Positions 21,851-35,153 of a DNA stretch of 64,000 bases are shown one piece after another. Positions within the stretch are counted from its first letter, which is position 1. The number at the start of each line of letters is the position of its first letter. The notes beneath the pieces are model-generated. The model had not been told where the DNA came from, did no database searches, and saw only the letters and a program-made list of their open reading frames with translations. Position numbers and translations under genes: made by a program. This stretch comes from Apostichopus japonicus (taxonomy: Eukaryota; Echinodermata; Holothuroidea; Aspidochirotida; Stichopodidae), in assembly GCF_037975245.1 (NCBI RefSeq), contig NC_092568.1:20553001-20617000 (forward strand). Direction: 5' to 3'.

Positions 21851-22084
21851 CAGATGGTCGGTTAAACGTCGGTGTCCAACATAAGTAGTAGTTCAGACGT
21901 CGGATTGACGTCACAAATTAATCCTTTCAATTTTAGACGTCCTAACGACGGCGGATGGACGTTTGTTAATATCGTAGTTATATAAAGGTAGTCTTTCCGA
22001 CGTCGGATGACAGCCCTTTAATATACGTCGCGTTTCAATGGTCCATCCGACGCCGAAATGACCTAGTGTAATAGACCTATAATA

Positions 22085-24680
22085 AAAGGTTCGTTGGATC
22101 GACGTCGGATGAACTACGTACAGGCGACGTCGCAATGAGAACGTCCCTCCGACGCTCAAACGACCATTCAGAATAGACTAATCATAAACGGTTCGTTGGA
22201 TCGACGTCGGTTTAACTACGGACAGGAGACGTCGCACTGAAAACGTCCCTCCGACGCTCAAACGACCAGTCAGAATAGACTAATCATAAACGGTTCGTTG
22301 GATCGACGTCGGTTTAACTACGGACAGGCGACGTCGCACTGAAAACGTCCCTCCGACGCTCAAACGACCAGCCAGAATAGACTAATCATAAACGGTTCGT
22401 TGGCTCGACGTCGGTTCAACTACGGACAGGAGACGTCGCACTGAAAACGTCCCTCCGACGCTCAAACGACCAGTCAGAATAGACTTATCATAAACGGTTC
22501 GTTGTATCGACGTCGGTTTAACTACGGACAGGAGACGTCGCACTGAAAACGTCCCTCCGACTCTCAAACGACCAGTCAGAATATACTAATCATAAACGGT
22601 TCGTTGGATCGACGTCGGTTCAACTACGGACAGGAGACGTCTCACTGAGAACGTCCATCCGACGCTCAAACGACCAGTAAGAATAGACTAATCATGAACG
22701 GTACGTTGGATCGACGTCGGTTCAACTACGGACAGGAGACGTCGCACTGAAAACGTCCCTCCGACGCTCAAACGATCAGTCAGAATAGACTAATCATAAA
22801 CGGTTCGTTGGAACGACGTCGGTTTAACTACGGACAGGCGACGTCGCACTGAAAACGTCCCTCCGACGCTCAAACGACCAGCCAGAATAGACTAATCATA
22901 AACGGTTCGTTGGATCGACGTCGGTTTAACTACGGACAGGAGACGTCGCACTGAAAACGTCCCTCCGACTCTCAAACGACCAGTCAGAATATACTAATCA
23001 TAAACGGTTCGTTGGATCGACGTCGGTTCAACTGCGGACAGGAGACGTCTCACTGAGAACGTCCATCCGACGCTCAAACGACCAGTAAGAATAGACTAAT
23101 CATGAACGGTACGTTGGATCGACGTCGGTTTAACTACGGACAGGAGACGTCGCACTGAGAACGTCCCTCCGACGCTCAAACGACCAGTCAGAATAGACTA
23201 ATCATAAACGGTTCGTTGGAACGACGTCGGTTTAACTACGGACAGGCGACGTCGCACTGAAAACGTCCCTCCGACGCTCAAACGACCAGTCAGAGTAGTC
23301 TCATCATGAACGGTTGGTTAGATCTGCGTCCGCTCAACTACGGACTGGCGACGTCGCACTGAGAACGTCCCACCGACGCTCAAACGACCAGTCAGAATAG
23401 ACTAATCATAAACGGTTCGTTGGATCTACGTCCGCTCAACTACGGACAGGCGACGTCGCACTGAAAACGTCCCTCCGACGCTCAAACGACCAGTCAGAGT
23501 AGTCTCATCATGAACGGTTCGTTAGATCTACGTCCGCTCAACTACGGACTGGCGACGTCGCACTGAAAACGTCCCACCGACGCTCAAACGACCAGACAGA
23601 ATAGACTAATCATAAACGGTTCGTTGGATCGACGTCCGTTCATCTACGGACAGGCGACGTCGCACTGAAAACGTCCTTCCGACGCTCAAACGACCAGTCA
23701 GAAAAGATTAGTCATAAACGGTTCGTTGGATCAACGTCCGCTCAACTACGGACAGGCGACGTCGCACTGAGAACGTCCCATCGACGCTCAAACGACCAGA
23801 AAGAATAGACTAATCATAAACGGTTCGGTGGATCTACGTCCGCTCAACTACGGACAGGCGACGTCGCACTGAGAACGTCCCATCGACGCTCAAACGACCA
23901 GTCAGAATAGACTAATCATAAACGGTTCGTTGTATCGACGTCGGTTCAACTACGGACAGGCGACGTCGCATTGAAAACGTCCATCCGACGCTCAAACGAC
24001 CAGTCAGAATAGACTAATCATAAACGGTTCGTTGGATCGACGTCGGTTCAACTACGGACAGGAGACGTCGCACTGAAAACGTCCCTCCGACGCTCAAACG
24101 ACCAGTCAGAATAGGTTAATCATAAACGGTTCGTTGGATCCACGTCCGCTCAACTACGGACAGGCGACGTCGCATTGAGAACGTCCCATCGACGCTCAAA
24201 CGACCAGAAAGAATAGACTAATCATAAACGGTTCGTTGGATCTACGTCCGCTCAACTACGGACAGGCGACGTCTCACTGAGAACGTCCCATCGACGCTCA
24301 AACGACCGGAAAGAATATACTAATCATAAACGGTTCGTTGGATCGACGTCGGTTCAACTACGGACAGGCGACGTCGCACGGTAAATGTCTCTCCGACTTA
24401 ATCATTGATATAGTTGGTTGGATCGACGTCGAATGAAGTGTCGACAAGAGACGCCATATTAAACGACGTTAAAACAACAATTCAAAATAGACTAATCATA
24501 AACGATTCGTTGGATCGACGTCGGCTGAACTAGTTCGGTGTTGGAACGGCATTGGCGGTAGAAGTATATAAGCTTCCATCTTTATACGCTCCAATGACTA
24601 TCTAGAAATATACTATATCATAAACAGTTCGTTGGATCGGTGTCGAATCAATTATGAACAGCGGGCGCTTACGTGAATAC
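22085..24680 (+). repeat. Left subterminal array, 102-bp units, ~24 copies
   Basis: The landmark GTTCGTTGGATCGACGTC recurs at 22191, 22293, 22395 and 22497 (spacing 102) and onward to about 24340, with decayed units to 24680. Each unit has two GACGTC cores. Early units read GACGTCGGTTTAAC; many later ones read TACGTCCGCTCAAC. Variant markers recur at 408 bp (for example CATGAACGGTACG at 22693 and 23101), showing a four-unit higher-order repeat. Confidence 0.93.
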
Positions 24681-27600
24681 GTATACCTTCGACGTTTAAT
24701 ACAGTTTGTAAATATAACGTAAAATAAACATTTCGAAATACGTGTATCCGTGACATCCAACTTAACACTGGCAATCATATGCGACTCAGACGAAAGCTGT
24801 GAAAGTACCGTCAGTATATACAACAACTTCTCGCTTATCATGCCGTTATTAAGGTAAGTAAAACTTAAATGAATCCAATAAAAGGAGACATATTTTCAGT
24901 AAAATGAAACTATAGAGCAATGTTAAACATGTTAACAAGTATATTGCAAATCTACACTCGTTTTCTTCCATAACACTTGCACTGCGAGTGAAAGAAAGAA
25001 CCATATCTGGTGCAGTAATATTGAGGTAACGTTTAACTTAAATAATTGATTCGGCCATGGCAGCTCCATATAACAATTATGAATCAAGTAATCGTTTGAC
25101 GCACTAGAGCATACCTCGTTATGCCCCATCCCATATCCTCACAAACACATCCCCGACTACGCTTTTATAACACTTCCGTAGACAAATGTGCGTCGGCAGC
25201 GCTTTCATCTTCTGCTGAGCCAACGTGAAAGAGGAATGTCAGTTTTCCTAATATGCGCTGTCCAAGACTATGGTAGCGCAGAAGGGACATTGCATTGAAC
25301 AGTTACCGACTTTTCTAAACCACAAACAACGGTAAAATTGTCGAGTTGACGAGACGATAACGTCATAAAATTCACAAACTTGGTATTGAATGTTGTTAAT
25401 TTATTAATTTTCTGTAATTTGCTGAGTCGCACACTGAGTTGCTACTATCTCAAAAATGACAGAAATCGGAAAATGTTGACGAGATAAAGTATCTCCTTCA
25501 AGTTTCTGCAAATTGGCAGGTTACCAACTTTAACAAAACTACAAATATCTGAAAAATGTTGAGATGGTAACGTGATTCTAGAAATTGCCGTTTTGACCGT
25601 ACAACCGACGGATCTCATCAACGGATTAATTTTCTGTAATTTGAAGAGTGCCAAACTTTTTCAAAGAAAGTCGGGAAATTAAAAAGAAAATTACTCTTCA
25701 ATGATTTGACGAATTGCACTATACTAATCTCGCGAACATAGCATTATATAATTGCGTTGAATTTTGGTTGCTCCATAGTGGAATTCAGTGTTGTTGCTTG
25801 TTCATTTTTTTAATAATATTTACGAGTTGTAATTGTGCAACACGACACTTTAACGGTGGTCATAAGGGGACATGTCTCACACATTATAGAATAACTCAAC
25901 TTCTTGCCAAAACTCGTGGTTCTGTCGGGTACCGACGCTTTCTTGACATGTCTGTCAAAAAGCTTATACCTGTACCATTGGTTTAATTCTAGGTAGACTG
26001 GCCACTGTTTAGCCATGTAGTGCCCCCCCCCCCCCACACACACACACAGAAACACTCATTTATAGGGAGTTTCATCCGCCATTTCCGGTCACAATCTGTT
26101 TGTTAATTTGGTGTGGGCGCTAGGGCTGTTGCCACGGCAACTCAATTTTAAATTGGAATTAATGTAAACAACATAAAAACAGTACGACTCTTTCATACCG
26201 TTTTATATTTTCACAGCACAGCAGACTACCCCCAACCTCCGCATTAAATCTCATGTATAGGCTGGGTCATGTAATGTACGATTAGCCATGACCCATGATA
26301 ATTGGTCATATAGGCCCAATAATCACGTGCAAATAAACAAAGGGTCAAGTTTTTAATGCTTTAGTATAGGTCAGGCCCATCTTTTAAGTGTTGCCGAGGC
26401 TGAAACTTCTAGAGTGTGGGACCTCCTTTATAGCTACTGGTTATCTGCTAACTTAGGTAGATCAAACATAGCTCCTGCGCCAGAATGCGATCTATTTTCG
26501 CGGTTATAAAACACTACCGTATTTTATTCTTAAATACGATCGTGCAAATGCCGAACCTGGCTTAAGAAATAGAAAAAAATTGACTTCTCGTTCAAAACGG
26601 TCTTTTAATGAGTCAACCATTCGGACAATTGAAAATACAAAAGATTACATTTTCTTAGCACAAAGTACGTCAGTACAAAACTGTAAACATGCAAAATAAA
26701 GCCTACATATAACGTTCGGACATTCGGTGAATTAAAGGCTGTTGACAAAAGGATCCAAACTAAATTAGAATAAATTACTTCCAAATATTTCTTGTGCAAA
26801 TAGTGTGAGCTATATCACACTAAAATTTGATAAAGATCTAAGCCTTAATAGCACGATTCTGTAGAGCTGTTACTGTTGAGTACTTGAGGCAAATTAAATT
26901 TTCCTTGACGGGGGGGGGGGGGGGTAGTATAGCGATTACATGGGGGGAGTGCCTCTTCGACTTGCAAAATGTGTGCAAGCAAAAAGTCAAACAAAAGGTT
27001 TCATTCGACAATATTTCACACCTGCAACTTTCCATATTACACTACTTGTATAATATTTGGATCAGTATCAAATCTTTAGTTAATTCTAATTTATTCAGTT
27101 TCCGGAAACGGGGACCAAATATGCTACGTGTATCATCCCTTGCTCGTATAACTGATATGAATCCCACACGTTAGATAAGTCACATATTCCCTTTAGTGCA
27201 AACACACGCCCTCACATATTCAACATTGAAGGTTTCCCGCGTAAATATTAACATAAATAATCACTCTCCTACACAATGACCGGCTGGTCGAATCGTACGT
27301 ACGTACAAGTATGATAAGTTGCTGTAATCATACACGTTTTACATGCACGTGTTTGATCTCGCAGCTTGCGAGGCATGGACTATACATTGTATATATGACA
27401 AACATTCCACGTCTAACATACATTAACCGGCCGTTATAGCTATAACAAATTGATCAGCATCAAACAGGGATTTGCGGTTACGAGATTTTTCGGAGTACAA
27501 GGTTTTTATATAATAAATGCAAAACTAGTGGCAGCGGTCTCAAAAAAACAAAACTGCCAAGGATTCGATATAATTTGTTGAAAATAAGGACCTTGCTCTG

Positions 27601-28287
27601 TATACTTATGTTGTTATACTATGTATAGCCTATAGGCTCAGATTTATTTACCAACCTAGTGTATGCTGTTGTATATACTGCACAGGCGGTAGGATGTTAT
27701 AGCCTAGGCCTTGTCTGTTTTTTGTTGATTCCTCGAATTAAGTTATAACCTATACTGGAGTATAGCAGAAACTGAAATGATAACGTCCTCATTGTGTTCC
27801 TCTTTATGAAGTCGGACAAGGCCTAGACGTAGGAGGTCAATTTTATTTTTTCAAACATTAAAAGGCTAGGGCCTAGGTCTATTCTTCGAACGGTATAACA
27901 ATAAAGGTAAATAATTGAGCTTAGGCCCAGGGGTTGCTACAATTTTCGTCCCACTCCCAGTTTCAAACTGCCCCAAGCTAGGATCACCCCCCCCCCCCTC
28001 CTATATCGTATTCTTAAACATTACCAAAAAAGGCACCAAAAGTGTTTTTTACCATATTCGATACTATCCTAGACTAGGGCCTAGAGGCTAGTTCACAATC
28101 CCAAAGAAGAGAATGCCCAGGGACACTGGGATATTAATTTAACAATAACAGTTTAGGAAAGACAAAATCCCCACACCTGTCTTGAATACTCAATATAGTT
28201 CCCTCTGAGACTAAGAGGATATTTTAGGCCAGTTGAGCACAACTGCCCGTAGCTTAAGTCTCGAATTTTCAACATTTCTTCTTTGCT
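24681..28287. other. Left interior of the 17.5 kb element, non-coding
   Basis: No supported gene. Homopolymer tracts occur at 26025-26035 (C), 26911-26922 (G) and 27988-27997 (C). It presumably contains the transposase promoter, but no motif can be pinned down. Confidence 0.4.
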
Positions 28288-30357
28288 ATGGCTTATGTAA
28301 AACCAATATCGTATTGGAAAATAAGACGTAATGTACAATTTCAACTAAAGCACCACCCCTATCTCAAAATAGATAAGAGTAAAGTTCCTAAACAGATTCA
28401 AGAGCCCAGCAACTTAGACATTCCAGTCACAAATACTGCACTAAATTTTACTTCTAGCCCCACAGTATCACAAACAGGCCATGACAATGTTAGGCTTAGC
28501 ACTAGGCCTTCTGAAAGCAAACACCTCTTCAACAATACATTAAACAATCCTGGAGTTACCCACAGGCCTAGTAGTAATTCTGAAAGTGAATTTGAAGAGC
28601 TTTCACAATGTTCTAGTAGCCAGTCAGATGTTGATGAAATGAGCCTCTCTGATCAGTTGGGGGAATGGGCTACATCAAACAACATATCACAAACAGCAGT
28701 ATCTAGTTTGTTAAACATTTTAAAACCATACCACATAGATTTGCCAAAGGATCCAAGATCACTTCTAAAGCCCATTAAAGACATTTCTTTTGAAAACATA
28801 GCAGGGGGCAAGTACTATCACTTTGGCATTGCTAACTACATTAAATCAAAAATGCAGTTATCACAGCCATGTAAAGAATCTATCTCAATTAAAATTAACA
28901 TTGATGGTCTACCCCTGTTTCGCAGTTCAAATATGCAGTTCTGGCCAATTTTGGGGATCACTGATCAAATTTTTGACAGTACACCATTTCCAATTGGAAT
29001 ATTTTCTGGAATGTCGAAACCATCTCCAGTTAATGAATTCTTAAAACCATTAATTGACGAGGTTACAAGTCTCGAAGAACATGGTATTGAGCATTGTGGG
29101 GCAAAATACCAATTTTCAATATCTGCTGTTATTTGTGATGCCCCGGCTCGTGCCTTAATAAAGCGTGTAAAAGGGCACTCCTCCTACAAAGGCTGTGATC
29201 GGTGCATACAAACTGGAACTTGGATGGGAAAAATGGTGTACAAAGAAAGTGCAGATAGTTTAAGAACTGACGAAAGTTTCCAACAAATGCTTGACGAAGA
29301 TCACCACCTTGAACAATCTCCATTTTCATCTACTTCTATAGGATTAGTTTCCCAATTTCCATTAGATTATATGCATCTGGTGTGTCTGGGTGTTACTCGT
29401 AAACTGCTGGGTTTGTGGATGAAAGGTCCGCTCAAAACTAGAATGCCAACCAGAGTGATCAATGCAATTTCTGAGAAGATGATTTCACTTAGAGAGTTCA
29501 TGCCAAGAGAGTTTTCAAGAAAACCTAGATCACTCCGAGAAGTTGATAGATGGAAGGCTACGGAGTTCCGTCAATTCTTAGTCTACACTGGTCCATTAGT
29601 CCTTTCTAGCCAAATACCAGTGAACCTTTACCACAACTTCATGCTGCTTTCCGTTGCAGTTCAAATTCTGTTGTCACCAAGGCTTTGTAACCAATCATCA
29701 TTGATTGATTATTCTGAAGAATTATTAAAACTGTTTGTTGCACATTTCTCCAAATTGTATGGCAAGGAAATGGTAGTGTACAATGTACATTGTTTGCTTC
29801 ATCTTGCTGATGATGCACGTAAATATGGTCCACTAGATAATGTTTCTGCATTTCCATTTGAAAGTTATTTGGGCACATTGAAGAAAATGGTGAAAAAGCC
29901 ATCACTGCCACTGCGGCAAGTAGTTGGGCATCTGTTGAGAAAGGGGGAAATTCAGAAAAGCATGAAGAACAATGAGTGCACTATCCTCAAACAAGAACAT
30001 TCAAATGGGCCAGTGCCAGAAGGACATTTAGCTATGTCACAGTATGCCTACTTTTATCACAAAGATTTGAATGTCCATATAACTCTTTGCACTGGGGACA
30101 ATTGTGTTCAAATAGGGAATGATGTGTGCCTAGTGCAAAACTTTTTTGTTACCAATGATGATTTGTATGTGGTTTATCGATCATTCACTCACAAGGAAAA
30201 TTATTTTAGCTATCCTTGTGAATCAAAGTGTATAGGAATTTTACAAGTTGACAGTATAAGTGAAAATCTACAGGTATCACATTCGAGGGAAATTTTCAAA
30301 AAATATGTACTTTTACCGCATAGAAATTGGTTCATTGCAATGCCTATCCTTCATTAA
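28288..30357 (+). CDS. EnSpm/CMC-like DDE transposase, intact
   Basis: A 689-codon uninterrupted frame. The N-terminal 200 residues are polar and Ser-rich. The core resembles the tnp2/Transposase_21 family: NIDGLPLF with candidate catalytic D206, then VICDAPAR (D284), a GHSSYKGCDRC zinc-knuckle-like motif (C303, C306), DYMHLVCLG (D360), and FPFESYLG with candidate catalytic E525. Such enzymes cut and join transposon ends in the nucleus. ATG at 28288 is the first in frame and precedes a KIRR basic patch. The absence of stops over 2 kb implies recent or maintained activity. Superfamily assignment is from motif memory; related animal superfamilies are possible. Confidence 0.8.
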   Translation: MAYVKPISYWKIRRNVQFQLKHHPYLKIDKSKVPKQIQEPSNLDIPVTNTALNFTSSPTVSQTGHDNVRLSTRPSESKHLFNNTLNNPGVTHRPSSNSESEFEELSQCSSSQSDVDEMSLSDQLGEWATSNNISQTAVSSLLNILKPYHIDLPKDPRSLLKPIKDISFENIAGGKYYHFGIANYIKSKMQLSQPCKESISIKINIDGLPLFRSSNMQFWPILGITDQIFDSTPFPIGIFSGMSKPSPVNEFLKPLIDEVTSLEEHGIEHCGAKYQFSISAVICDAPARALIKRVKGHSSYKGCDRCIQTGTWMGKMVYKESADSLRTDESFQQMLDEDHHLEQSPFSSTSIGLVSQFPLDYMHLVCLGVTRKLLGLWMKGPLKTRMPTRVINAISEKMISLREFMPREFSRKPRSLREVDRWKATEFRQFLVYTGPLVLSSQIPVNLYHNFMLLSVAVQILLSPRLCNQSSLIDYSEELLKLFVAHFSKLYGKEMVVYNVHCLLHLADDARKYGPLDNVSAFPFESYLGTLKKMVKKPSLPLRQVVGHLLRKGEIQKSMKNNECTILKQEHSNGPVPEGHLAMSQYAYFYHKDLNVHITLCTGDNCVQIGNDVCLVQNFFVTNDDLYVVYRSFTHKENYFSYPCESKCIGILQVDSISENLQVSHSREIFKKYVLLPHRNWFIAMPILH

Positions 30358-30500
30358 AGAGCAAGTTTATATTAAGGAGACTTGAGGCCAGTTACTGTTA
30401 GTTTAAGTTTAATGTTAAATACATTTTAACACTTCATTTACTTACATATATGATCATCACTTTAACATAAATTAGAAAAATTATATTACTCAATCTTAGC

Positions 30501-33500
30501 ATGGACCCATTGTATCACATTGTGGAGTTTACGGACTCTAAGGAGATAGCCATCATCAATGAGAAATGGATGGTTTCTGAGGGTACTTGTTTGTGGCCCC
30601 CCTTCAAATCTTCAGCAAGTTTGGCAAAGGCTCTGAAGACTACCACAGAGCCCGAGACAAGTTGGAAGGCTTTTAAAATAAGAAAACTATATGCAACAAG
30701 TAAGTAAAAATTATGTTAAATATAATTGAAGGGTGTGTCTTCATACTCTCTATTTGCCCCCATTTCTAAGTACTGGTTTTAATACTTGTTGCTAATATGC
30801 TACACAGCCCAGCCCAGAAGTTTGAGATGAAATGTTGGAGAACAGTAATAAATTAATGCAGTAACTACCATTGAACGCACTGTTTCACCACGATGGGCTA
30901 TGAACTCACAAGTGCTCTGTCCAGTGGTTACCTAATCTATAAGGACCCCCTCCCCCTCACCCTGTCTCATGCCCTTTGTTTATCCTTCTCATTTTGGCTG
31001 GGTTATCCAACTGTTTCCTGATATTTTTCAATTTACCAAGGAATAAAATAAAAATGTAACTTCACAAATTCAAAGTAAAGGTATTCAAATACATGGGGCA
31101 TATTTTATATTATTCCATACAGATTCATATGACAAGGCAGTTTCCAAACTAAGGCAGGCTGAAGATGAGTCAGACCTGCAGACAGGAGATGAGGAAGTAA
31201 CCATAGGAAGAAAACAAAAGTAAGTCCCAACACAGCAAAAAGACTGATAGAGTCACACATGTATACAAAGCAGTGAAGCACCAAAGTATAATTATCACCA
31301 AGTTTCTCTTTTCAACTGGGGTGGGAGGGTGATTTGTTAGCGTAAAAGTGGTCAAAGTAAGATAGATTTTAGGTTATCATTATTGTATTATGGTAATTTA
31401 ATTTTTATTTTATTTTTTTATTTTATTGCAGACCTAATCAATGTTATATGGTTGAAAGCTCGAGTGATGAGGAGTTTCCTGCCTCACCAAAGCGACCCAG
31501 ACCACCATCATTTCCATCAACTTCAACACCTGTAACTCCGCTTGCTCTATCTCCTGCCCACCGCGCTCTCCAACTTGAACCCCACCTTGCTTCCTCAACC
31601 AAACTTTGGACAATAGTGCAGCCTCTTCTTTCCATTGCCCTGGTAATTTTCTTTTAACTCTTTTCAATTATTTGCAAGCATTGTACATTAGCTCTATTGA
31701 TTTACAGAATTTTCAGCTTCATTAAATTAAAGCAATTGACACATGTTTCAATTGTTTCAATTAAAACCAGAATGCAAAATGCATTGAGGTTTCGATGACT
31801 TCAATGCACTAGACTTCTGCTTGTTAGTATATAACCAGAACTAGCTGTTACAATAACACTATGGCATGCTAACACAGGTCAGTCTGTACGTGGTTATACA
31901 CACCTCCATCAAAAACAGTAGGGTTCTTGTACTCAATGTTATGAATCCGCACACCAAGTATTACAAACCAAACCAAATCGCTAATAACTTTGCACATTAA
32001 GGTTGCAGAGGAGTCCACTTATGGACAATTTAGATTGGAATATGCCCACGAAACTTGAAAGAATCAACTTGAAAGAAGCTAACACAGGTCACTGGAGGTC
32101 AACCTGAGGTCAAAGGTCACCCAAATGCAGGTCGACTATTGTATTACAATAGCGTAACTCCCAACCTTGATGGACATTTGGTTCTCAAGTTATTGCAAAA
32201 ATACTAGTTTTTGACCCCTGATTGACCTTTGTTGACATTGGATCACATGACTGTTATGTTTTGAAACAATCCCTTACCCCATTCACAACTAGTCCCAAAA
32301 TATCAACCTTGTTGGAACCTGTCAATGGTAGTTTCACAAGTTGAGAAAAACTAGGCCAACATTACAGCCAACTCCATGAAGTGAAAACAAATCTCAAGTT
32401 CACAGGTGCTTGACCTAGTTTCTCCTTGGCAGCTGGCCAAGAAATGTTTTGAAATTCGTGGTACCTGTGCAACTTACATCCAACCAGAACTACCAATGAT
32501 CTACAAATATTTTCTAGAGAAGGCATGCTTCGCCATTCAAATGCACTATTCCATCAAAATCACATCAACTTTTTAGCAAAATATCCATACGGATGAGTGA
32601 CAAGTGTTGCAGTAGCTCTAGCACTTTTATATATCTATGGTCTGCAAGCAAGCCTTGGAAGACACTGTTTTACACACACACACACATGTATGTAGCTATG
32701 TACATAGTAATTCAGGACTTCTAGCGACACACTTAAGTCAATGGGGATATTGTCGCGAGTTCGGATTCAAATCTACGGATGCCCGTAAGATCATTTTCAA
32801 TTGTCAATAGGCTCTCCTATTCTTATGAGGCGAATCGCCCATGTCATCTACTTATAGGCTGGACGATGGGAGATACCTATATTATGAAAAGGTTTTTACA
32901 AGTTGACCCCTGGTGACCCTAAATGACCTTCGACATCCACCAAAAACGATAGGCTTTTTGTACTTAATGTGGTCAACCTAGATACCAAATATGAAATCAA
33001 TCCAAGCTTTGCTTCTTGAGATATCATGTTTACAAGCTTCTCACTATTTGACCCCTGGTGACCTTAAATGACCTCTGACCTACACCAAAAACAATAGGCT
33101 TCTTGTACTCAATAAGGTACTCCTATGTACCAAATATGAGAACTGTCCAAGCTTCCCTTCTTGAGATATCGTGTTTACAAGCTGGGCGTCACAAACGCAC
33201 ACACACACGCATGATTGCAAATGTTACGATTATCATCGAAACCAAAAATGCTAAGGTATGAAGACAAAGTAATATTTGTTACTATTTAATATTATTTATT
33301 TATATTCTTGTGAATTGTTATTTATTATTAAATTGATGCTAAATATGCAACAACAAAAAATGAAAGACCTAATGTACAGTATAATTTTTAAGGGAACACA
33401 GTTTTACTATGACACATGGAGTTTATAGGAATGTAACTAAGTTTATTTTGTTGTTGTCAACTTTTATTAGATTTTGAAAAAAGGGTAATCTCGATGCTGA

Positions 33501-35153
33501 CGGAGATTAAGGCGGAGGTTCAGCACAACAAGTTGCTGCTAAAAACACTGACTGAGGCAAACGTCCTACCAGAGAGTGAAGAAGACGATTGGCTAAATGA
33601 ATTTCCTCTAAAGTCCCTTGAAGGTATAACTTCTTTGGAGGAAAAACTTAAAAATGACACAGGATCAAGGAAAAAACTGGTAAGAAATGTTTTTTGTGTG
33701 TTTTTGATTGCACGTTTTTAAAGAAACCAGTAGTGTAAGCGTTCTATGATTGAGTTTTTGACTAATTTTAACTTGCTGTAATTTCGTGCTCCATCAATTT
33801 GTAATATAAAGTTAATGAAAACCTTTTCACAGCCATATTAAATAGACATATGATGCTATGTGGTCTATAAGTCTCATATTTCAACCCAAGTTATAAGTGT
33901 AGATGGCACAGTTTAAAATTTGCTCTATGAGCCTTATAATTGCATATTGCTTTAAAAATTGCACTACTTTTTTTTCAACTGGGAGTGGTAGGAGTCTTAC
34001 AGTTTTAAACAATCTTGCCAAACTCTTAGATACTTATGCACCCAGTGACCCCACTCCTGTCATACGTGGTATGTCATAAGTCATACCTCTATCTGAGATA
34101 TATTTGCATTATTTTTTTGAAAAAATTGTATCTCTGTTAACTACATACATTTTGAAATATATTACTTTTTAATTATACTTCTTGTAGTAATGTTTACCAA
34201 ATACATATTTTTAGAAAATAAATTAATTACAACTAATGTAATACTAATAGTAGTGTGGTGGTAAATAACAAGTAAACAATTCATAACTTATTACAACTGG
34301 ATAACATAAACTTTGTTCCTTAATAAATTTCATTTTTTTTTCGCAATCACCTCCTTATATAGGTCCAGAAGCTGTCTATGATAGGTGGGACCAACTTGGA
34401 TAGTAGTGTGAGAAGGATTTTATCATTCCTAATGAGCAGTGCCTTGGCCACAAAATTCAACTGGTTAGGCAGGGGGAGTGCCGAAAAGAAAGCCTTTTCT
34501 ACCCTTCTTCTGAAAGATTTGATTTTTAGTAAGTATACAAATGCCTATAATAAAAAAAATAAAATCGTCCCAGTTGTTCAAATGGTATATATACTGTGAC
34601 AAACTAACAGTGCTTCAATGATGCATCATGTTACATGTAGAAAAGCTTCACACTGAACTACACACAAACATTATGCATTGTATACATCTTTCCCAAAAGG
34701 CCAAGGCCCATATTTTAACCATCAAGCAACTTTGTGTAGATTTAATGGTTTTGTCAGACTGCAATGTGTGACTGTAATTCATATAAGATAATGTACTCAT
34801 CTTTGCAAAGCGCTGAGCAGAGCAGTAAAATTGGACCAAGTTGATAAGTATCATCAATGCCCTCCAATCATTTGGGATGAGACTTGCCTGAAATAAACAA
34901 CATAATATCAATTAAGCCATGCGGTCAGTCATTAGATTACATTTTCTCTTGGTTTATTCATGTGATTATACTTATAATTGCTCTTCGTTTTTTCCTATTG
35001 TCCCTAGGGGCCATCTCAAGAAACCCTTTGACAAAAACAGCAACCCAGTCACAGGTGGAAGCAGTCATTAAATTATGGCCAAAACATGCTGCAGACCGGA
35101 CTGGTGCCCGCAAGGACAGGCAGGCACAACAGCCAGATTGTCAGCTTGATTAA
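30501..35153 (+). CDS. DUF4806-like protein, transposon accessory gene, 6 exons found
   Basis: Exons: 30501-30699, 31123-31219, 31432-31642, 33484-33679, 34363-34528, 35008-35153, all with GT/AG borders. The N-terminus (VEFTDSKEIAIINEKWMV then CLWPPF) and C-terminus (KLSMIGGTNLDSSVRRILS then NWLGRG and KKAFSTLLL) match my memory of DUF4806 proteins, often found beside transposases in animals; their role is unknown. The middle is Ser/Pro-rich with an acidic SSSDEE patch and a coiled-coil-like region (MLTEIKAEVQHNKLLLKTL). Phases agree except between exons 3 and 4: exon 3 ends in phase 0 and exon 4 needs phase 1, so a small exon is missing from the model or that junction is wrong. It lies 143 bp after the transposase on the same strand. 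Confidence 0.7.
31860..33225. repeat. Interspersed repeat copies in DUF4806 gene intron
   Basis: At least three diverged copies of a module containing 'ccaaaaacaataggcttcttgtactcaat' split by related text, near 31905, 32935 and 33080, with 'gacccctggtgacc' and 'cttgagatatc' repeated at 32905-33170. It ends near a CA-rich stretch. It is dense in TGACC/AGGTCA half-sites. Confidence 0.65.
32086..32119 (+). promoter_or_regulatory. Cluster of AGGTCA half-sites with a perfect DR1
   Basis: AGGTCA occurs at 32086-32091, 32096-32101, 32107-32112 and 32114-32119. The last two form a direct repeat with 1-bp spacing, the consensus for RXR/HNF4-type nuclear receptors. It is inside a transposon intron, so cellular function is unproven. 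Confidence 0.4.

Noticed and set aside
22085-24680. CRISPR-like regular spacing
   Set aside because: Units are contiguous tandem repeats with no unique spacers, in a eukaryotic genome.
28288-30357. KDZ (Kyakuja/Dileera/Zisupton) or hAT assignment for the transposase
   Set aside because: The DGLPLF, zinc-knuckle and DYMHL motif order fits tnp2/EnSpm-like enzymes better; no CxC motif set or BED/hAT dimerisation region is visible.
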